Shown here piece after piece: positions 7,099 to 9,214 of a stretch of 9,214 nucleotides of DNA. Where the stretch lies: the NCBI GenBank assembly GCA_012269805.1, contig JAAXJP010000016.1:10115-19328 (forward strand), in the 5' to 3' direction. The notes beneath the pieces are model-generated. The model was not told the origin of the DNA. It did no database searches and saw only the letters and a list, made by a program, of their open reading frames with translations. Position numbers and translations under genes: made by a program. The stretch's first letter is position 1. Every line of letters begins with the position of its first letter. The stretch comes from Rubrivirga sp. (GTDB lineage Bacteria > Bacteroidota > Rhodothermia > Rhodothermales > Rubricoccaceae).

Positions 7099-7114
7099 TT
7101 CGCGTGCGCGCCCT

Positions 7115-9214
7115 GTGACCTTGACCGACCTCCGCGACCGGATCGCGGCCCTCCCGTTTTTCGCCCAGGTCCGTGACGAGACCGAGGCGCTCGCTCCCGG
7201 CACGTCGCTCCGGCTCAAGGGCACCATGGGCTCGCTGCCGGCCTTCGTGCTGGCGGACCTGCTCGACCAGGTCGGTGGGCCGATTGTCGCCCTGCTCGCC
7301 GAGAGTGAGAGCGCCGACTACCTCCGCTCCGACCTCGAGCAGTTGCTCGGGTCCGACGACCAGGTCATGTTCCTTCCCCCCACGGGCCAGGAGCCGTACG
7401 ACCCCGAGCAGCTTACCGATACCCTCCCGCTCGTCCAGCGCGCCGACGCGCTCGGCCGGCTCCGCGACGGCTTCGACGGGATCTTGGTGACGAGCGTCGA
7501 GGCGATCTCGGAGTTGGTGCCCCTGCCCGAAACCGTCGGCAACGAGACCGTGACGATCCGAGTCGGCGAGGAGGTGCCGCCAGAGACGTTGATGGAGAGG
7601 CTGACTGGTCAGGGCTTCGCGCCAGTCGAGTTCGTCAGCGAACCGGGCGAGCTGGCGCTCCGCGGCGGCATCCTCGACGTGTACCCGTTCGCGGGCGGCT
7701 ACCCCATCCGCCTCGAGTTCTTCGGCGACGAGGTCGACCAGATCCGAGAGTTCGACCCGCAGACGCAGCGGTCGGTGAGCAGGATGGAGACGGCACGCCT
7801 CGTGCCGAACCTCGGGGCCGAGGCGTACACCGTCGGCGGCCACGTCACGGCAGTCGACTACCTCCCCGAGGCGACGCCCCTCGCGCTCTTCGACAGCCAG
7901 CGGCTCGTCGAGTCGGCCCAGGAGCGGTTCGAGAAGGCGCAGGCCGCCCACGCCGCCCGCCTCGGTGAGATCGAGGACGGAGCGGAGGAACCGGCTCCGC
8001 CCGAGAGCCAATACCTGACGGGCGACGCGCTGTCGGCACTCGTGGACTCGCGCCCGACGGTCCTGTTCGGCACCTTTTCGGGAGAGGGCGACCTCACGGC
8101 CGAGCTTCAGGCCACGCCGCAGCCGTCGTACAACGGCGACCTCAAGCGCCTCCGCGCCGACATTGAGCGGAGGCGTGGGACCGAGGTCGTGATCCTCTGT
8201 GACAGCGCTTCGCAGAAAAACCGGCTGTGGGAGTTGCTCGGGGGCGACCTCGAAACGGGAAAGCCCCCCCCCGCCGAGCTGTTGGTCGAAAGCCTTCACG
8301 AGGGGTTCGAGCTGGGTGAGGCCGACCTCGCTGTCTACACCGACCACCAGCTCTTCGACCGGTACCACCGTCCGACGGCACGGAAAAAGCGGAAGGCCCG
8401 CGGCGGGCTCTCGCTCCGCGAGGTCAAGGCCCTCCGGCCGGGAGACTTCGTCGTCCACGTCGACTACGGGATCGGGCAGTTCGCCGGGCTCCAGACAATC
8501 ACGGTCCGCGAGCAGAAGCAGGAGGCCGTCCGGCTCCTGTTCTCCGGCGGCGACGAGCTGTTCGTCAACGTGGCGGCGCTCCACAAGCTGCACAAGTACA
8601 CCGGCAAGGAGGGCCACCAGCCCAAGCTGACCAAGCTGGGGACCGGCGCCTGGGACCGCCTCAAGGCGCGGACCCAGAAGCGTGTTTTTTTTATTGATAG
8701 GGAGATCATCGAGAGCTACTCCAAGCGGAAGGCATCGCAGGGCTGCGCCTTCAAGGGCGACACGATCTGGCAGCGTGAGCTCGAAGCGGCGTTCCAGTAC
8801 GAGGAGACGCCCGACCAGGCGACGGCCATCGAGGCGATCAAAGAGGACATGCAGCAACCGGTCCCGATGGACCGCCTCGTCTGCGGCGACGTCGGCTTTG
8901 GGAAGACCGAGGTGGCCGTTCGCGCGGCGTTCAAGGCGATTCAGGACGGCAAGCAGGTCGCCGTGGTGGTCCCGACGACCGTGCTCGCGCGGCAGCACAC
9001 GGAGACGTTCGAAAAGCGGATGGGCCGCTTCCCGATCGAGATCCGCCAGCTCTCCCGGTTCGTCTCGGCGGCCGACCAGAAAGAGGTCATCGCCGGCCTC
9101 GGCGACGGGACGGTCGACATCGTGATCGGGACGCAGCGGGTGCTCTCGAAGGACGTCACGTTCAAGGACCTCGGCCTGCTCTTCAACGATAAAAGAGGAG
9201 TTAACCACGCTAAC
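7115..9214 (+). CDS. mfd: Transcription-repair coupling factor Mfd, N-terminal 700 codons (runs off the window)
   Basis: Mfd is an ATP-driven translocase that displaces RNA polymerase stalled at DNA damage and recruits UvrA. The frame is open from GTG 7115 to the last base, giving 700 of the roughly 1150 residues usual for the family. An in-frame stop at 7046 leaves GTG 7115 as the first possible start. Visible parts are the UvrB-like module (about 1-290, with RGGILDVYPF), the CarD-like RNA-polymerase interaction domain (about 440-510, DFVVHVDYGIGQF), the linker ending in GAWDRLKARTQKR, and the motor with DTIWQRELEAAF, TPDQ, Walker A GDVGFGKT (591-598, Lys597) and motif Ia PTTVLARQH (620-628). 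Two places depart from the family: residues 525-528 read FFID where a KDIA-like helix is expected, and the last residues lack the DEEQRFG motif II. The long minus-strand frame over this gene is a shadow. Confidence 0.95.
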   Translation, partial: MTLTDLRDRIAALPFFAQVRDETEALAPGTSLRLKGTMGSLPAFVLADLLDQVGGPIVALLAESESADYLRSDLEQLLGSDDQVMFLPPTGQEPYDPEQLTDTLPLVQRADALGRLRDGFDGILVTSVEAISELVPLPETVGNETVTIRVGEEVPPETLMERLTGQGFAPVEFVSEPGELALRGGILDVYPFAGGYPIRLEFFGDEVDQIREFDPQTQRSVSRMETARLVPNLGAEAYTVGGHVTAVDYLPEATPLALFDSQRLVESAQERFEKAQAAHAARLGEIEDGAEEPAPPESQYLTGDALSALVDSRPTVLFGTFSGEGDLTAELQATPQPSYNGDLKRLRADIERRRGTEVVILCDSASQKNRLWELLGGDLETGKPPPAELLVESLHEGFELGEADLAVYTDHQLFDRYHRPTARKKRKARGGLSLREVKALRPGDFVVHVDYGIGQFAGLQTITVREQKQEAVRLLFSGGDELFVNVAALHKLHKYTGKEGHQPKLTKLGTGAWDRLKARTQKRVFFIDREIIESYSKRKASQGCAFKGDTIWQRELEAAFQYEETPDQATAIEAIKEDMQQPVPMDRLVCGDVGFGKTEVAVRAAFKAIQDGKQVAVVVPTTVLARQHTETFEKRMGRFPIEIRQLSRFVSAADQKEVIAGLGDGTVDIVIGTQRVLSKDVTFKDLGLLFNDKRGVNHAN
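8685..8700 (+). other. T8 run followed by tandem stops in the -1 frame, inside mfd
   Basis: A run of eight T (8685-8692) sits in otherwise GC-rich coding sequence. In the mfd frame it reads GTT TTT TTT ATT GAT, so the heptamer T TTT TTT (8686-8692) is phased like a -1 slippery site. In the -1 frame TGA and TAG follow at once (8695-8700). A slip would end the protein after about 527 residues, keeping the polymerase-binding domain and losing the motor. A local sequencing error is the simpler explanation, because the encoded FFID replaces a conserved stretch. Confidence 0.3.

Noticed and set aside
6776..9208. An open frame of 810 codons on the minus strand opposite mfd
   Set aside because: Mfd motifs on the plus strand (RNA polymerase-binding domain, Walker A, motif Ia) are unmistakable. 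The antisense protein is Leu/Arg/Asp-rich low-complexity sequence with no recognisable domain, as expected from GC-rich codon bias.

Overview
The window is high-GC, almost fully coding DNA. It carries six substantial genes in two divergent blocks around an 80-bp gap (2759-2838). GTG starts occur at recF, the CHAT gene and mfd, and Shine-Dalgarno motifs are weak or absent. The Mfd sequence (for example LHKYTGKEGHQPKLTKLG before the motor) resembles Bacteroidota/Rhodothermota Mfd. A GC-rich member of that group, possibly Rhodothermota, is my best guess. It rests on remembered family sequences, not on a search.

Left block, minus strand: recF (2758 to 1604) is followed by an M48-family lipoprotein metalloprotease (1607 to 117). 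The two overlap in an ATGA stop/start, which suggests translational coupling. A strong hairpin lies just past the protease stop (66-94). Bases 1-65 hold nothing I can assign.

Right block, plus strand: an 886-residue protein (2839-5499) has a signal peptide, a TPR-like helical region, a CHAT caspase-like protease domain with a visible His/Cys pair, and a C-terminal membrane anchor. It overlaps by 8 bp with murQ (5492-6421), the etherase of peptidoglycan MurNAc-6-phosphate recycling. After a 144-bp gap holding a likely dispersed repeat comes a small putative lipoprotein (6566-7048). A hairpin (7071-7098) then precedes mfd, the transcription-repair coupling factor, which starts at 7115 and runs off the window after 700 codons.

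The least ordinary part is the CHAT-murQ pair. It may be an envelope-facing, membrane-tethered CHAT protease translated together with a cell-wall recycling enzyme, possibly preceded by a 14-codon proline-rich leader ORF. Facing it is a repair gene coupled to an envelope protease. A functional link across the divergent gap is inference only. Two AT-rich patches in mfd break conserved motifs and look like sequence errors or, less likely, real recoding; one is a T8 run with tandem stops in the -1 frame.
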